Positions 8,867-19,045 of a stretch of DNA of 64,000 nucleotides are shown here, one piece after another. Under the pieces are notes generated by a model. The model saw nothing but the letters and a program-made list of their open reading frames with translations. It made no database searches and was not told where the DNA came from. Within the stretch, counting starts at the first letter, position 1; each line of letters starts with the position of its first letter. The DNA is taken from positions 161,948 through 225,947 of the forward strand of contig PTKS01000001.1 in assembly GCA_002937855.1 (NCBI GenBank), read 5' to 3'. Origin of the DNA: Alphaproteobacteria bacterium MarineAlpha5_Bin12. Its GTDB lineage: Bacteria; Pseudomonadota; Alphaproteobacteria; HIMB59; GCA-002718135. The position numbers and the translations under genes were made by a program.

Positions 8867-10206
8867 CAACTTCTACCCTTTAATTTAGTTTTTTTAAGAA
8901 TGTTTGCATATTGATGGGAAAACAGATGAGATTGAACTTGATTCATAAAATCCATCATTACAACTACTGTAATCAATAAGCTAGTTCCTCCAAGATAAAA
9001 TGGAATAGAATATCTTGAAATTAAAATCTCTGGTAACAAAGCTACAAAAGTTAAATATATAGATCCTATAACTGTTAATCTTGTTAATACAAAATCTAAA
9101 TAATTTGCAGTATTTTCACCAGGTCTTATTCCTGGAATAAATCCTCCATACTTTCTCAAATTTTCAGCTTGTTCTTCCGGATTAAATACAATAGCAGTAT
9201 AAAAGAAAGAAAAGAAAATAACCATTGCAGCATATGTTAAAAGATACACTGGTTGACCTCTACCTAAATAACTTGAAATAAATGCAAATGTGCCGCTGTC
9301 TGAACCTGCTCCAAAACCTGTCAATGTAGTAGGTAACAATAAAACTGAAGAAGCAAATATTACTGGAATTACACCTGAAGTATTTATTTTTAAAGGAAGA
9401 TGGGAGCTTTGACCACCAAATACTTTGTTCCCAACTTGTCTTTTAGGATATTGAACTATCAATCTCCTTTGTCCTTTCTCAATAAAAACAATAAATAGAA
9501 TTAATGCTAAAACCAAAATTATTAATAATAATATAAATGTTGAGCTTAATGCACCTGTTCTACCCAACTCCAGAGTGCTTACTATTGCTCGCGGTAAATT
9601 TGCGATAATACCTGCAGTTATAATTAACGATATTCCGTTTCCTACCCCTCTTGATGTTATTTGTTCTCCCAACCACATCAAAAAAACTGTCCCTCCAGTT
9701 AATGTAACAACTGTAGTAAATCTAAAGAAAAGTCCTGGTTCAATGACTACATTTCCTCCGGAACCTTGTAATGTTTCCAAACCTACTGCGACTCCATAAC
9801 CTTGAACAGCAGCAATAGCTACTGTCAAATACCTAGTTATTTGAATTCTTTTTCTTACACCTTTGCTACCTTGTTCTTTAAGAGCTTTTAAACTAGGTAT
9901 ACTACTTTGAAGCAAAGTCATTATAATTGAAGCAGAAATATATGGCATTACACCTAAAGCAAAAATACCCATTCTACTAAGAGCTCCTCCAGAGAAGGTA
10001 TCAAATATTCCTAAAATTCCTGATGCTTGTTGGGAAAAAAAAGCTTGGAGAGATTGTGGATCTATTCCTGGTATAGGTAGAAATGTACCTAATCTAAAAA
10101 TAATTAAAGCTCCTAATGTAAACCATAATCTATTTTTTAATTCAGTTGCCTGAGAAAAAGCACCCATATTTAAATTAGCAGCTAATTTTTCGCCAGCAGA
10201 AGCCAT
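8866..10206 (-). CDS. secY: Protein translocase subunit SecY
   Basis: SecY is the channel of the Sec translocon. The 446-residue protein has ten hydrophobic helices. It begins with the ELKNRLWFTLGALIIFRLGTFLPIPGID region and contains the cytosolic loops with QRRLIVQYPKRQVG and NPEEQAENLRKYGGFIPGIRPG, both conserved ribosome/SecA contact loops. The gene overlaps rplO by one base and adk by one base, and ends the ribosomal spc operon. SecE is encoded at 33.3 kb in the same block. Confidence 0.97.
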   Translation of the reverse strand: MASAGEKLAANLNMGAFSQATELKNRLWFTLGALIIFRLGTFLPIPGIDPQSLQAFFSQQASGILGIFDTFSGGALSRMGIFALGVMPYISASIIMTLLQSSIPSLKALKEQGSKGVRKRIQITRYLTVAIAAVQGYGVAVGLETLQGSGGNVVIEPGLFFRFTTVVTLTGGTVFLMWLGEQITSRGVGNGISLIITAGIIANLPRAIVSTLELGRTGALSSTFILLLIILVLALILFIVFIEKGQRRLIVQYPKRQVGNKVFGGQSSHLPLKINTSGVIPVIFASSVLLLPTTLTGFGAGSDSGTFAFISSYLGRGQPVYLLTYAAMVIFFSFFYTAIVFNPEEQAENLRKYGGFIPGIRPGENTANYLDFVLTRLTVIGSIYLTFVALLPEILISRYSIPFYLGGTSLLITVVVMMDFMNQVQSHLFSHQYANILKKTKLKGRS

Positions 10207-10676
10207 TATTTTTCCTTTTTATTATTTACAAGAATTTTAATTGACCCACCTATTTTTTCAATTTTTGAAATAGCTGATTTTGATGCATAGGAAACTGAAA
10301 AATTTATAGGCGATTTAATCTCCCCATCACCAAGCAACTTAACATTGCCCTTGTTTTTTTTAGTAATATTTAATTTTATTAGATCTTCTTCATTAATATC
10401 TTTTGAAGTAATTTTCTTATTATTTAAAAATGATTGAATTTTTTCCAAACTTACTGTTTGGATTTGTTTTGCAAATATATTTTTAAATCCTCTTTTTGGA
10501 AGTCTTCTATAAATTGGCATTTGACCACCTTCAAAACCATTTATTGCAACTCCTGATCTAGATTTCTGACCTTTAACACCCCTACCTGCAGTCTTGCCTT
10601 TTCCAGAACCTGCTCCTCTACCTATTCTTTTTGATTTTTTTGGAATATTTTTATTTTGAATTTCATTCAATTTCAT
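10206..10676 (-). CDS. rplO: 50S ribosomal protein L15
   Basis: L15 is a late-assembly protein of the large subunit. The 156-residue protein has the Gly/Arg-rich extension [19 protein letters not shown] (15-33) and the core [18 protein letters not shown]. It overlaps rpsE directly by four bases, so the rpmD (L30) gene that usually separates them is absent. Confidence 0.96.
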   Translation of the reverse strand: MKLNEIQNKNIPKKSKRIGRGAGSGKGKTAGRGVKGQKSRSGVAINGFEGGQMPIYRRLPKRGFKNIFAKQIQTVSLEKIQSFLNNKKITSKDINEEDLIKLNITKKNKGNVKLLGDGEIKSPINFSVSYASKSAISKIEKIGGSIKILVNNKKEK

Positions 10677-11218
10677 TTTGTATCCTTTGGAGGTTTTTTT
10701 ATATTAACAACAATCTCAGATACTTTTTTTGACCTTTTAGCAGCAATACTTTTTGGTGAGGCCATATTTTGAAAAGCGTTAAAAGTTGCTTTTATCATAT
10801 TATGAGGATTTGTAGAGCCGATAGACTTCGCTACAACATCTTTTACACCCAATGAATCAAATACAGCTCTCATTGGACCACCAGCTATTATTCCTGTACC
10901 GGGAGGTGCAGATCTAATTATAACCTTACCAGCTCCAAATCTACCTTTTGAGTCATGGTGTATAGTCCTACTATCTTTTAAAGAGACTCTAATTAAATTC
11001 TTTTTAGCATTATCTGTTGCTTTTTTGATGGCACTTGGAACTTCTTTTGCTTTTCCCGAACCATATCCTACCTTACCACTAGCATCACCAGCAACGACTA
11101 AAGCAGCAAAACCAAATCTTCTTCCACCTTTTACAACTTTTGAAACCCTATTAACAGCAACAAGATGTTCAACTAATTCATTATTATCTTTTTGATTTCT
11201 TTCTTTTTCCAATTTCAT
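10673..11218 (-). CDS. rpsE: 30S ribosomal protein S5
   Basis: S5 is a small-subunit protein that affects decoding accuracy. The 181-residue protein has the double-stranded RNA-binding-like N domain ([20 protein letters not shown], 21-40) and the C domain with [20 protein letters not shown] and [17 protein letters not shown]. Its stop overlaps the rplO start by four bases with no L30 gene between. Confidence 0.97.
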   Translation of the reverse strand: MKLEKERNQKDNNELVEHLVAVNRVSKVVKGGRRFGFAALVVAGDASGKVGYGSGKAKEVPSAIKKATDNAKKNLIRVSLKDSRTIHHDSKGRFGAGKVIIRSAPPGTGIIAGGPMRAVFDSLGVKDVVAKSIGSTNPHNMIKATFNAFQNMASPKSIAAKRSKKVSEIVVNIKKPPKDTK

Positions 11219-11223
11219 TTCTC

Positions 11224-11565
11224 CTAAAAATCTAAACCTGACTTTCTTGCTGATTCAGCTAAAGCCTTTACTTTACCATGATAAGCATATGAACCTTTAT
11301 CAAAAACTACTTTTTTTACTCCTTTTTCAATTGATCTTTTCGCTATTAAATTACCAATTTTTTCTTCAATTGAAAATTTTATCTTTTTTTCTGATTTAAC
11401 TTCCTTTTCCAAAGAAGAGGCACTTGCTATAGTTTTTCCAGTATTGTCATCAATAATTTGAACATAAATATATTTATTTGACTTAAAAACAGACATTCTA
11501 TTTCTTTTAGAATTTTTCTTAATTTTAATCCTATTTCTAAGTTTTCTTTTTTCTTTCGTTTGCAT
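11224..11565 (-). CDS. rplR: 50S ribosomal protein L18
   Basis: L18 binds 5S rRNA in the central protuberance. The 113-residue protein begins RNRIKIKKN, has the Lys/Arg-rich N-terminal tail and ends [16 protein letters not shown], the family C terminus. It is two bases from rplF and five bases from rpsE in the spc operon. Confidence 0.96.
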   Translation of the reverse strand: MQTKEKRKLRNRIKIKKNSKRNRMSVFKSNKYIYVQIIDDNTGKTIASASSLEKEVKSEKKIKFSIEEKIGNLIAKRSIEKGVKKVVFDKGSYAYHGKVKALAESARKSGLDF

Positions 11566-11567
11566 AA

Positions 11568-12101
11568 CTATTTTTTCTTTCCTTCTTTTCTAAATATATA
11601 TTCATTTTCATATTTTATTCCTTTGCCTTTAAAGGGCTCAGGTTTACGATATGATCTGATTTCTGATGCAACTTTTCCTAGAAGTTCTTTATCATGTGAA
11701 AAAATTTTTATCAAATTAGGTTTTGGGCATTCTATTTTAACTTCTTTAGGAATTTGATAATTAATATCGTGACTATATCCTAGAGATAATTTCAATGCGT
11801 TACCAGCAATCATTGCTTTATATCCAGTACCATGCAATTCTAAATTTTTTGTAAAACCTTGAGAAACACCTGTAATTGCATTTGCTACAAGCGCTCTTAT
11901 AGTTCCCCAATTAGGGCTTTCTTTTAACTCTTCATTTTTAGTTTTAACAATGATCGTATTACTATCTTTTTCAATCTCATAGCCATTTGGAATATTGATG
12001 CTTAGTTCACCATGGCTCCCTTTAACACTAAATTTTTGTTCAGAAATACTAATTTCTGTTTTTTCAGGAATATTTATTGGATTTTTTGCGATACGAGACA
12101 T
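11568..12101 (-). CDS. rplF: 50S ribosomal protein L6
   Basis: L6 lies near the factor-binding site of the large subunit. The chosen start gives 177 residues beginning MSRIAKNPI, the conserved N terminus. A frame extended 33 bases upstream would overlap rpsH and has no family support. The C-terminal signature PEPFKGKGIKYENE is intact. The gap to rpsH is four bases. Confidence 0.95.
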   Translation of the reverse strand: MSRIAKNPINIPEKTEISISEQKFSVKGSHGELSINIPNGYEIEKDSNTIIVKTKNEELKESPNWGTIRALVANAITGVSQGFTKNLELHGTGYKAMIAGNALKLSLGYSHDINYQIPKEVKIECPKPNLIKIFSHDKELLGKVASEIRSYRKPEPFKGKGIKYENEYIFRKEGKKK

Positions 12102-12105
12102 AAAT

Positions 12106-12504
12106 TTAAAATACCTGACATAAAATTTCTCCACCTACATTTTGATTCCTAGCTGTTGAATCAGACATTACTCCTTTAGGTGTTGATATTATTGAAATTC
12201 CTAAACCACCATATGATCTTGGCATTTCTTTTATTTTGCTATAAACTCTTATTCCAGGCTTAGATATCCTTTTAATTTTTTTAATTACTGGCTGTCCCTC
12301 ACTATACTTTAACTCTATTTTGATTTTGGACTTTTCACCTTCAATTTCTTCAGAAATAAAATCCCTTATGTACCCCTCTTCTTTTAAAACCTTCAATACA
12401 TTCAAATTTAATTTAGAAAACAAGCAATATGTTACATCATTTTTAACGCTGTGAGCATTTCTAATTCTAGTTAACATATCTGACAAAGTATCGTTCATTG
12501 ACAT
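12106..12504 (-). CDS. rpsH: 30S ribosomal protein S8
   Basis: S8 binds 16S rRNA helix 21 and, in E. coli, represses the spc operon. The 132-residue protein begins MSMNDTLSDMLTRIRNA. GGAG lies nine bases before the first ATG, which favours it over the ATG two codons later. The C terminus GGLGISIISTPKGVMSD and GEILCQVF is typical. Confidence 0.96.
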   Translation of the reverse strand: MSMNDTLSDMLTRIRNAHSVKNDVTYCLFSKLNLNVLKVLKEEGYIRDFISEEIEGEKSKIKIELKYSEGQPVIKKIKRISKPGIRVYSKIKEMPRSYGGLGISIISTPKGVMSDSTARNQNVGGEILCQVF

Positions 12505-12523
12505 TTTATATTTCTCCTACAAT

Positions 12524-12829
12524 TTACCAACTTGATTTAATTACACCTGGAAGCTTTCCCTCAAGTGATAATTCTCTAATTTTTATTCTTGATAATCCAA
12601 ATTTTTTATAGACCCCTCTAGGTCTTCCAGTTAATTCACATCTATTTCTATATCTCACTCTTGAACTTGATCTTGGCATTTCATTTAATTTAAATTGAAT
12701 TTGTAATCTTTCTTCAACAGTGATTTTTTTATTTTTTATCATCTCCTTCAATTTTTTTCTCTTATCCCTGTATCTATTTATTAATTCTTTTCTTTTAAGA
12801 TTTTTATTTATTAAACTAGTTTTTGCCAT
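12524..12829 (-). CDS. rpsN: 30S ribosomal protein S14
   Basis: S14 is in the small-subunit head. The 101-residue form lacks the CxxC zinc motifs, so it is the long zinc-independent type common in proteobacteria. RYRNRCELTGRPRGVYKKFG and the C-terminal LPGVIKSSW are conserved. It is 11 bases downstream of rplE. Confidence 0.96.
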   Translation of the reverse strand: MAKTSLINKNLKRKELINRYRDKRKKLKEMIKNKKITVEERLQIQFKLNEMPRSSSRVRYRNRCELTGRPRGVYKKFGLSRIKIRELSLEGKLPGVIKSSW

Positions 12830-12840
12830 AATTAATCTTC

Positions 12841-13389
12841 CTAATTGTTTTTTTGTTGAAAAGGCATGTTAAAACCTTTTAATAATTCTAGTGCTTCTTC
12901 ATTATTTTTTGCGCTAGTACATATAACAATGTCCAAGCCTTTTATTTTATCCGTCTTATCATAATCTATTTCTTGAAAAATAATTTGCTCTTTAATTCCA
13001 AGAGAATAATTTCCTCTCCCATCAAAACTTTTTGGATTCAAACCTCTAAAATCTCTAACTCTTGGTAACGCAATATTAATTAACCTATCTAAAAATTCAA
13101 ACATATGTTTATTTCTTAATGTTACTTTTACTCCGATTTTCATACCTTCTCTGATTTTAAATCCCGCTATTGCCTTCTTTGCTCTTGTAATTACTGCTTT
13201 TTGACCTGCGATTAAAGTTAGTTCTTCTTGAGCTTTCTCTATTAACTTTGAATCATCTTTAGCATCACCTAAACCCATATTTAAAATTATTTTTTTAATT
13301 TTAGGTGCTTCATGTTTATTTTTGTAGTTAAATTTAGAATTTAACATTTCATGAATTTTTTCTTCATATAATTTTTGTAACCTAGTCAT
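12841..13389 (-). CDS. rplE: 50S ribosomal protein L5
   Basis: L5 binds 5S rRNA and forms the bridge to S13. The 182-residue protein has [11 protein letters not shown] (about 33-43), the [21 protein letters not shown] segment and the C-terminal [19 protein letters not shown]. It lies five bases after rplX in the spc operon. Confidence 0.97.
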   Translation of the reverse strand: MTRLQKLYEEKIHEMLNSKFNYKNKHEAPKIKKIILNMGLGDAKDDSKLIEKAQEELTLIAGQKAVITRAKKAIAGFKIREGMKIGVKVTLRNKHMFEFLDRLINIALPRVRDFRGLNPKSFDGRGNYSLGIKEQIIFQEIDYDKTDKIKGLDIVICTSAKNNEEALELLKGFNMPFQQKNN

Positions 13390-13394
13390 TATTT

Positions 13395-13706
13395 CTATAA
13401 TTCCTTATTATTTTTCTTATTTATTCTAACTTTAGATCCATCTTTCAAAAAGGAATATCCAATTTTGACTCCCTTTTTTGTTTCTTTATCATAGTAAGCC
13501 ACATTTGAAATTTGAATGGGCATTTCTTTATCTACAATACCTCCTGCTTGATCATTATTCGGCTTCATATGTTTTTTTGCAATATTAACTCCTGAAACAA
13601 TTATTTTGTTTTTTTTAGGAATCACATTAACTATTTTACCTGTTTTGCCTTTATTTTTGCCAGCTAAAACAATTACTTCATCCCCTTTTTTTAATTTTAT
13701 TTTCAT
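13395..13706 (-). CDS. rplX: 50S ribosomal protein L24
   Basis: L24 is an assembly initiator of the large subunit. The 103-residue protein has the KOW motif [18 protein letters not shown] at residues 8-25 and the HMKPN loop. It overlaps rplN by four bases. Confidence 0.96.
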   Translation of the reverse strand: MKIKLKKGDEVIVLAGKNKGKTGKIVNVIPKKNKIIVSGVNIAKKHMKPNNDQAGGIVDKEMPIQISNVAYYDKETKKGVKIGYSFLKDGSKVRINKKNNKEL

Positions 13707-14071
13707 ATTACCTCTGGAGCCAAACTAATAATTTTCATAAATTTTTTACTTCTTAATTCTCTTGTTACAGGACCAAATATTCTTGTGCCAATCGGTTCTT
13801 CTTGTTTATCTAATAAAACAACAGCGTTGTTATCGAATCTGATAGAAGATCCGTCGTCCCTTGCAAAATCTTTTCTTGTTCTAACTATAATTGCCTTATA
13901 AACATCACCTTTTTTTACTTTTCCTTTTGGTATTGCATTTTTAACAGACACAGTAATTATTTCACCAATCGTCGCAAACCTCTTTTTTGAACCTCCAAGA
14001 ACTTTTATGCACTGAACCTTTCTTGCTCCGGAATTGTCTGCAACATCAATATTAGTCTGCATTTGGATCAT
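13703..14071 (-). CDS. rplN: 50S ribosomal protein L14
   Basis: L14 lies at the subunit interface. The 122-residue protein begins [16 protein letters not shown] and ends [16 protein letters not shown], both diagnostic. It overlaps rpsQ and rplX by four bases each, so the three are likely translationally coupled. Confidence 0.97.
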   Translation of the reverse strand: MIQMQTNIDVADNSGARKVQCIKVLGGSKKRFATIGEIITVSVKNAIPKGKVKKGDVYKAIIVRTRKDFARDDGSSIRFDNNAVVLLDKQEEPIGTRIFGPVTRELRSKKFMKIISLAPEVI

Positions 14072-14340
14072 AATTGATCTCCTTTATCATCTATATTTTT
14101 TGTATTTTCTTTTTGATTGACTACTACCCATTTTTTACTTTTTGAATATGGTTTACATTCTTCAATCATAACATTATCACCGATTTTATATTTATTTGTT
14201 TCATCATGCACGCTATATTTTTTTGATCTTTTAATAATTTTTTTATATTTTTTATGTTGAACTCTTCTATCAACATTAACCCTTATTGTTTTGTCTTCTT
14301 TATCAGATACGACTACCCCAGTTAATATTCTTTTAGGCAT
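14068..14340 (-). CDS. rpsQ: 30S ribosomal protein S17
   Basis: S17 is a primary 16S rRNA binder. The 90-residue protein has [20 protein letters not shown] near the N terminus and the OB-fold segment [21 protein letters not shown] short acidic tail follows after residue 77. It overlaps rpmC by eight bases. Confidence 0.95.
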   Translation of the reverse strand: MPKRILTGVVVSDKEDKTIRVNVDRRVQHKKYKKIIKRSKKYSVHDETNKYKIGDNVMIEECKPYSKSKKWVVVNQKENTKNIDDKGDQL

Positions 14341-14539
14341 CTTGTTTCCCTTTTATTAAATCATTATTTTTTTGAGTCATATATTTGGCGATCTCTTTTC
14401 TAATTTTTTTGAATTGTGAAGTGTTTTCTAATTGACCACTTCTTTTTTTAAATCTTAAATTCAGAAGTTCCTTCCTTAAATCTGAAATCTTTGTTTTAAT
14501 TTCTTTATTATTTATTTTTTTCAAAGTTTTTTTGGCCAT
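14333..14539 (-). CDS. rpmC: 50S ribosomal protein L29
   Basis: L29 is a two-helix protein at the tunnel exit that helps form the SRP and trigger-factor site. The 68-residue protein shows the [20 protein letters not shown] core. It abuts rplP with no spacer and overlaps rpsQ by eight bases. Confidence 0.94.
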   Translation of the reverse strand: MAKKTLKKINNKEIKTKISDLRKELLNLRFKKRSGQLENTSQFKKIRKEIAKYMTQKNNDLIKGKQDA

Positions 14540-14956
14540 TTATATATCTCTTCCTACAAATTTACATTTTATTGGTAATTTTGCAGCTGCGAGTTCTAAT
14601 GCTTGTTTTGCATCAGCGGTTGGAACGCCATCTACTTCAAACATAATTCTACCAGGTTTAACTCTACAAGCCCAAAATTCAACTGAACCCTTACCTTTTC
14701 CCATTCTTACTTCAGCAGGTTTTTTTGATACTGGTAAATCGGGAAATATTCTTATCCATAATCTTCCTGCTCTTTTTAAATGTCTTGTAATTGCTTTCCT
14801 TGCTGCTTCTATTTGTCTTGCTGTTATTCTTTCAGGTTCCATTGCTTTAAGACCATAATTGCCAAAATTTAATTTAAAATTTCCTTTAGCATTCCCATGA
14901 ATTCTACCTTTATGCTGTTTTCGATACTTAGTTTTTTTCGGTGACATCATATTCAT
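14540..14956 (-). CDS. rplP: 50S ribosomal protein L16
   Basis: L16 organises the A-site region of the large subunit. The protein is 138 residues from the first ATG, which lies ten bases after GGAG. An ATG two codons later gives [11 protein letters not shown], closer to the usual N terminus, so the true start is uncertain by two or three residues. [19 protein letters not shown] is conserved. The gene is two bases after rpsC. Confidence 0.95.
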   Translation of the reverse strand: MNMMSPKKTKYRKQHKGRIHGNAKGNFKLNFGNYGLKAMEPERITARQIEAARKAITRHLKRAGRLWIRIFPDLPVSKKPAEVRMGKGKGSVEFWACRVKPGRIMFEVDGVPTADAKQALELAAAKLPIKCKFVGRDI

Positions 14957-14958
14957 AA

Positions 14959-15636
14959 CTATCTTACTCCACCATCTGCAATTAATTTCTTTTCACTACC
15001 CAGGGGATCATTTTCCAAGATCTCTCCTTTATTAATCCAAACTTTAATTCCACATATACCATATGTTGTTTCTGCTTCTGCAGTAGCATAATCTATATCA
15101 GCTCTTAATGTATGTAATGGAACGCTTCCTTCATTATATGATTCTGTTCTAGCAATATCTGTTCCTCCGAGTCTACCTCCAACAATAACTTTTACACCCT
15201 TTGCTCCTAGACGCATTGCCGATTGTGCTCCTCTTTTCATTGCTCTTCTAAATGAAACTCTCTTTTCCAATTGCGTTGCTATATTTTCAGCTACTAAGCA
15301 AGCTATAACTTCTGGTTTTCTAACCTCTTTAATATCTAAAATTACTTCTAAAGAAGAAATTTTAGATAAATCATTTTTCAATTTTTCTATATCCGCACCT
15401 TTTTTCCCAATTATTATTCCTGGTCTAGCGCTATAAATAGTTATTCTTAATTTTTTAGCAGCTCTTTCAATTATTACTTTTGATATGCTTGCTGATTTAA
15501 GTTTTTTATGCACGTAAGACCTAAGACTAAAATCTTCATGTAAAAATTTAACATAATCTTTCTTTGAAAACCATCTTGAGTCCCATGTTTTATTTACGCC
15601 AAGTCTCAAACCATTTGGATTTATCTTTTGTCCCAT
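14959..15636 (-). CDS. rpsC: 30S ribosomal protein S3
   Basis: S3 forms part of the mRNA entry channel. The 225-residue protein begins [13 protein letters not shown], has the KH domain GxxG-type loop in [15 protein letters not shown] (about 72-86) and the C-terminal [13 protein letters not shown]. It shares one base with rplV. Confidence 0.97.
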   Translation of the reverse strand: MGQKINPNGLRLGVNKTWDSRWFSKKDYVKFLHEDFSLRSYVHKKLKSASISKVIIERAAKKLRITIYSARPGIIIGKKGADIEKLKNDLSKISSLEVILDIKEVRKPEVIACLVAENIATQLEKRVSFRRAMKRGAQSAMRLGAKGVKVIVGGRLGGTDIARTESYNEGSVPLHTLRADIDYATAEAETTYGICGIKVWINKGEILENDPLGSEKKLIADGGVR

Positions 15637-16019
15637 TATTTTTTTTCCTTTGAAGTTTTATTTATGTCTTTAACTATTTTCTTTTCCTCTAAAATAATTG
15701 TTAATTTACTAAAAGGTTTTAAAATAGAAGAAGCCCTACCTTTTGCTCTTGGTCTGAATCTTTTCATTGTTAATGATTTTCCCACATATGCTTCTTTAAC
15801 TATAAGATTATCAATATCCAATTGTTTATTGTTTTCAGCATTAGCAATAGCAGCATTTAATACTTTTAATACACTTCTTGAAATTCTTTTATTAGAAAAT
15901 TTAAGCTGATTAACAGCTTTATTTACACCCATACTAACTATACTTTGAGCAACTAAATTTAACTTTCTTTGACTTGTTCTGATAGTATTATCTTTAGCTA
16001 TGGATGAGTTATTATTCAT
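15636..16019 (-). CDS. rplV: 50S ribosomal protein L22
   Basis: L22 lines the peptide exit tunnel with its beta hairpin. The 127-residue protein has [15 protein letters not shown] and the tunnel hairpin [15 protein letters not shown] (about 90-104). It overlaps rpsS and rpsC by one base each. Confidence 0.96.
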   Translation of the reverse strand: MNNNSSIAKDNTIRTSQRKLNLVAQSIVSMGVNKAVNQLKFSNKRISRSVLKVLNAAIANAENNKQLDIDNLIVKEAYVGKSLTMKRFRPRAKGRASSILKPFSKLTIILEEKKIVKDINKTSKEKK

Positions 16020-16321
16020 TATTTTTTATCCTTAGAGACTGAGTCACCAGAAACTTTTTTATCAGCCGGAGTATGACCTTTAAATGTTCGTGTCGGAGAA
16101 AATTCTCCAAGTTTATGACCAACCATATTTTCAGTGATCGTTACAGGAATAAATTTTAAACCATTATATACACCAAAAGTTAATCCTACAAAATCTGGCA
16201 TTATTGTGGATCTTCTAGACCAAGTTTTAATAACCTCTCTTTTTCCTGATTGTTGAACTTTTTCTGCTTTTTTAATAAGCGTTTTTTCAACAAATGGTCC
16301 CTTCCAAGTAGATCTAGACAT
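16019..16321 (-). CDS. rpsS: 30S ribosomal protein S19
   Basis: S19 is in the small-subunit head next to S13. The 100-residue protein begins [15 protein letters not shown] and has the conserved [17 protein letters not shown] segment. The tail after residue 85 is charged and variable. It abuts rplB directly. Confidence 0.97.
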   Translation of the reverse strand: MSRSTWKGPFVEKTLIKKAEKVQQSGKREVIKTWSRRSTIMPDFVGLTFGVYNGLKFIPVTITENMVGHKLGEFSPTRTFKGHTPADKKVSGDSVSKDKK

Positions 16322-17143
16322 TTATTTTCTCCTCTTAACTATAAGTCTATTTGTTTTTTTATTTTTCCTTGTTTTTTTACCCTTCGTAGGTTTTCCCCAA
16401 GGTGTCACTGGATGCCTTCCTCCAGATGATTTTCCTTCACCTCCACCTAAAGGGTGATCTACGGGATTCATAACAACTCCTCTGACCTTTGGTCTAAAAC
16501 CTAGTAATCTTTTTCTACCAGCTTTTCCCAGCTTGATATTCTGATTATCTGGATTGGAAACAATTCCTACTGTAGCTAAACAATTAGAGTTAACTATTCT
16601 AACTTCTCCTGAAGAAAGTTTTATTTGACATTCAAATGAATTTTTTGAAGTAAGTTGAGCATATGTTCCTGCAGATCTTGATAGTTGGCCACCTCTACCT
16701 AATTTAATTTCAATATTGTGAACATTTGTTCCAAGAGGAATTTTTTTAAGAGGTAGGGTATTTCCTGTTTTTATTTCAGCATTTTCTGAAGTTGTAATTT
16801 TATCACCAACTCCCAATTTATTAGGTGCTAATATATATCTATATTCACCATCATCATATTTAATTAATGCCACAAATGAAGATCTGTAAGGGTCATATTC
16901 AATTCTTTCTACATTACCTACTATATCAAATTTATTTCTTTTAAAATCAATTTTTCTATAATTTCTTTTTGCGCCACCACCCATTCTACGGGATGTTATT
17001 CTTCCCTGATTATTTCTTCCACCTGTAGAATGCATTCCTTTAACTAGAGGCTTGTGAGGTTTTCCTTTCCAAATTTCTGACCTATTTATAAGTACTGTAC
17101 CTCTTTGAGAAGGAGTATTTGGTTTAATTACTTTTAAACTCAT
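16322..17143 (-). CDS. rplB: 50S ribosomal protein L2
   Basis: L2 is required for subunit association and peptidyl transferase activity. The 273-residue protein has [19 protein letters not shown] and the C-terminal [20 protein letters not shown], including the essential histidine equivalent to E. coli H229. The length is normal. Confidence 0.98.
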   Translation of the reverse strand: MSLKVIKPNTPSQRGTVLINRSEIWKGKPHKPLVKGMHSTGGRNNQGRITSRRMGGGAKRNYRKIDFKRNKFDIVGNVERIEYDPYRSSFVALIKYDDGEYRYILAPNKLGVGDKITTSENAEIKTGNTLPLKKIPLGTNVHNIEIKLGRGGQLSRSAGTYAQLTSKNSFECQIKLSSGEVRIVNSNCLATVGIVSNPDNQNIKLGKAGRKRLLGFRPKVRGVVMNPVDHPLGGGEGKSSGGRHPVTPWGKPTKGKKTRKNKKTNRLIVKRRK

Positions 17144-17144
17144 T

Positions 17145-17468
17145 TTATATACCTACTGACATATCTATTGAACTTCCTTGCTCTAAAGTAACAATTGCTT
17201 TTTTAATATTACTTCTTTGACCGTAGTTACCTTTAAAATTCTTAATTTTTCCTCTAGTTATTTGAGTATTAACTTTAAGGACCTTTACTTTAAATAATTT
17301 TTCAATTGCTATTTTTATTTCTTTGGTATTTGCTTTCATATCCACTTGAAAAATAAACTGACCATATTCACTAACTTTAGTGGATTTTTCAGTTATCACT
17401 GGATAGTGAATAATTGATTTTGCCTTTCCTATAGAAATATCAATTTTTTTATGTTTAATACTTCTCAT
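17145..17468 (-). CDS. rplW: 50S ribosomal protein L23
   Basis: L23 is the trigger-factor and SRP docking protein at the tunnel exit. The 107-residue protein has [20 protein letters not shown] (about 21-40) and the family ending with [22 protein letters not shown]. It overlaps rplD by four bases. Confidence 0.95.
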   Translation of the reverse strand: MRSIKHKKIDISIGKAKSIIHYPVITEKSTKVSEYGQFIFQVDMKANTKEIKIAIEKLFKVKVLKVNTQITRGKIKNFKGNYGQRSNIKKAIVTLEQGSSIDMSVGI

Positions 17469-18088
17469 ATTAACTTTTTCTCTATGTTTTGAATTGCATT
17501 TTTTGTAATAAAAATCTTTTGATGACTAAGCATATCTCTAACATTTAGACCTTCAGTTAAAATATGATCAACTTTAGGAATATTGGATGAAGCAAGTATA
17601 AAATTTTTATTAATCTCATCTTTATTTTGTATGAATATTGCTGAGTCAAAATTAAATTTTTTAAACTTAGTGTTTAAAATCTTCGTTTTTGGTTTATTTA
17701 AAGAAATATCTTTTAAGATAATAATTTCATTCTTTTTATGTTTAGCTGAAAAAGCGCACTTCAAGGCTAATTTTTTCTCCTTTTTATTTAATTTTATTGA
17801 GTGATCTCTTACTACTGGACCAAAAGCTATCCCCCCTCCCCTAAAATGAGGCGCCTTAGAACTTCCTTGTCGAGCATTTCCAGTACCTTTTTGAGCAAAT
17901 GGTTTTTTGGATTTACCTCTTACTTCAGATCTTGATTTGACCTTATGATTTCCAGATCTATGTTTTGACATCTGAAACTTAATATAATTATTAATTAAAT
18001 CTGGAAATACTTTTTGAGAAAAAATAGAATCATTCAATTCTATTTCTTCAATTTCTTTATTGTCTAAATCAAATACTTTATATTTCAT
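17465..18088 (-). CDS. rplD: 50S ribosomal protein L4
   Basis: L4 lines the tunnel and in E. coli represses the S10 operon. The 207-residue protein has the extended loop with SEVRGKSKKPFAQKGTGNAR and a C-terminal globular part. It overlaps rplC and rplW by four bases each. No clear S10 leader for L4 control fits, because fusA precedes rpsJ by only eight bases. Confidence 0.95.
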   Translation of the reverse strand: MKYKVFDLDNKEIEEIELNDSIFSQKVFPDLINNYIKFQMSKHRSGNHKVKSRSEVRGKSKKPFAQKGTGNARQGSSKAPHFRGGGIAFGPVVRDHSIKLNKKEKKLALKCAFSAKHKKNEIIILKDISLNKPKTKILNTKFKKFNFDSAIFIQNKDEINKNFILASSNIPKVDHILTEGLNVRDMLSHQKIFITKNAIQNIEKKLI

Positions 18089-18729
18089 TTTTTTTCACTT
18101 TTTTTTACTGAGTCTTTTATTGAAACAACAGATTGTCTCGCTCCAGGTATAGAACCCTTAATAATTAATAAATTATTTTTTTTATCAATATCTACTACTT
18201 GTAAATTTTGTATTGTAACTTGTTTTGAACCCATATGACCTGCCATTTTTTTTCCCTTAAAAACTCTCCCTGGATCTTGATTATGACCAGTAGATCCATG
18301 AGCTCTATGGGAAACTGAATTTCCATGTGAAGCTCTACCTCCTCCAAAATTATGTCTTTTCATTGATCCAGCAAATCCTTTTCCTTTGCTCACTGATGTT
18401 ATGTCAACAAATTGCCCTTTTTTAAAGTGTTCTGCATTAATTTCATTTCCAATCTCTAATAAGTTTTCTTTAATAACTCTAAATTCTTTTATATGTCGTT
18501 TTGGTTTTGCTTTTATTTTAGTAAAATGATTTTTTTGAGGTTTTTTTATTTTGTTTGCTTTATTGTTTTCTATTCCAACTTGTATTGCGTAATAATTATT
18601 TTTTTCTTTAGTTTTTACATCAGTCACTTCACAGTTATCTATATGTAATAATGTAACTGAGCTTCTTTTACCGTCTTCACTAAAAAAAGAAGTCATGCCT
18701 ATTTTTTTTGCTAAGATACCTGTTCTCAT
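18085..18729 (-). CDS. rplC: 50S ribosomal protein L3
   Basis: L3 starts assembly of the large subunit. The 214-residue protein begins [13 protein letters not shown] and has the central loop [20 protein letters not shown], with a glutamine-region [20 protein letters not shown] after it. The gene shares one base with rpsJ. Confidence 0.97.
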   Translation of the reverse strand: MRTGILAKKIGMTSFFSEDGKRSSVTLLHIDNCEVTDVKTKEKNNYYAIQVGIENNKANKIKKPQKNHFTKIKAKPKRHIKEFRVIKENLLEIGNEINAEHFKKGQFVDITSVSKGKGFAGSMKRHNFGGGRASHGNSVSHRAHGSTGHNQDPGRVFKGKKMAGHMGSKQVTIQNLQVVDIDKKNNLLIIKGSIPGARQSVVSIKDSVKKSEKK

Positions 18730-19037
18730 TATATTTTTATATCTACCTCTACTCCTGGTGATAAATCTAACTTCATTAGTGCGTCCACAGTTTGTGGAGT
18801 TGGGTCTATTATATCTAAAAGTCTTTTATGTGTTCTTATTTCAAATTGTTCTCTACTTTTTTTATCTATATGGGGAGACTTGTTTACTGTAAATTTTTCA
18901 AGTCTAGTAGGTAAAGGTATTGGTCCTCTAACTTTAGCGCCCGTTCTTTTTGCGGTATTAATTATATCATTAGTACTATTATCTAATATTTTACTATCAA
19001 AAGCTCTTAATCTTATTCTGATATCTTTATTTTCCAT
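18729..19037 (-). CDS. rpsJ: 30S ribosomal protein S10 / NusE
   Basis: S10 is a small-subunit head protein that also binds NusB and NusG in antitermination. The 102-residue protein has [18 protein letters not shown] and the [19 protein letters not shown] loop. It follows fusA by eight bases, so the usual second tuf copy is absent here. Confidence 0.97.
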   Translation of the reverse strand: MENKDIRIRLRAFDSKILDNSTNDIINTAKRTGAKVRGPIPLPTRLEKFTVNKSPHIDKKSREQFEIRTHKRLLDIIDPTPQTVDALMKLDLSPGVEVDIKI

Positions 19038-19045
19038 TTTATCCT

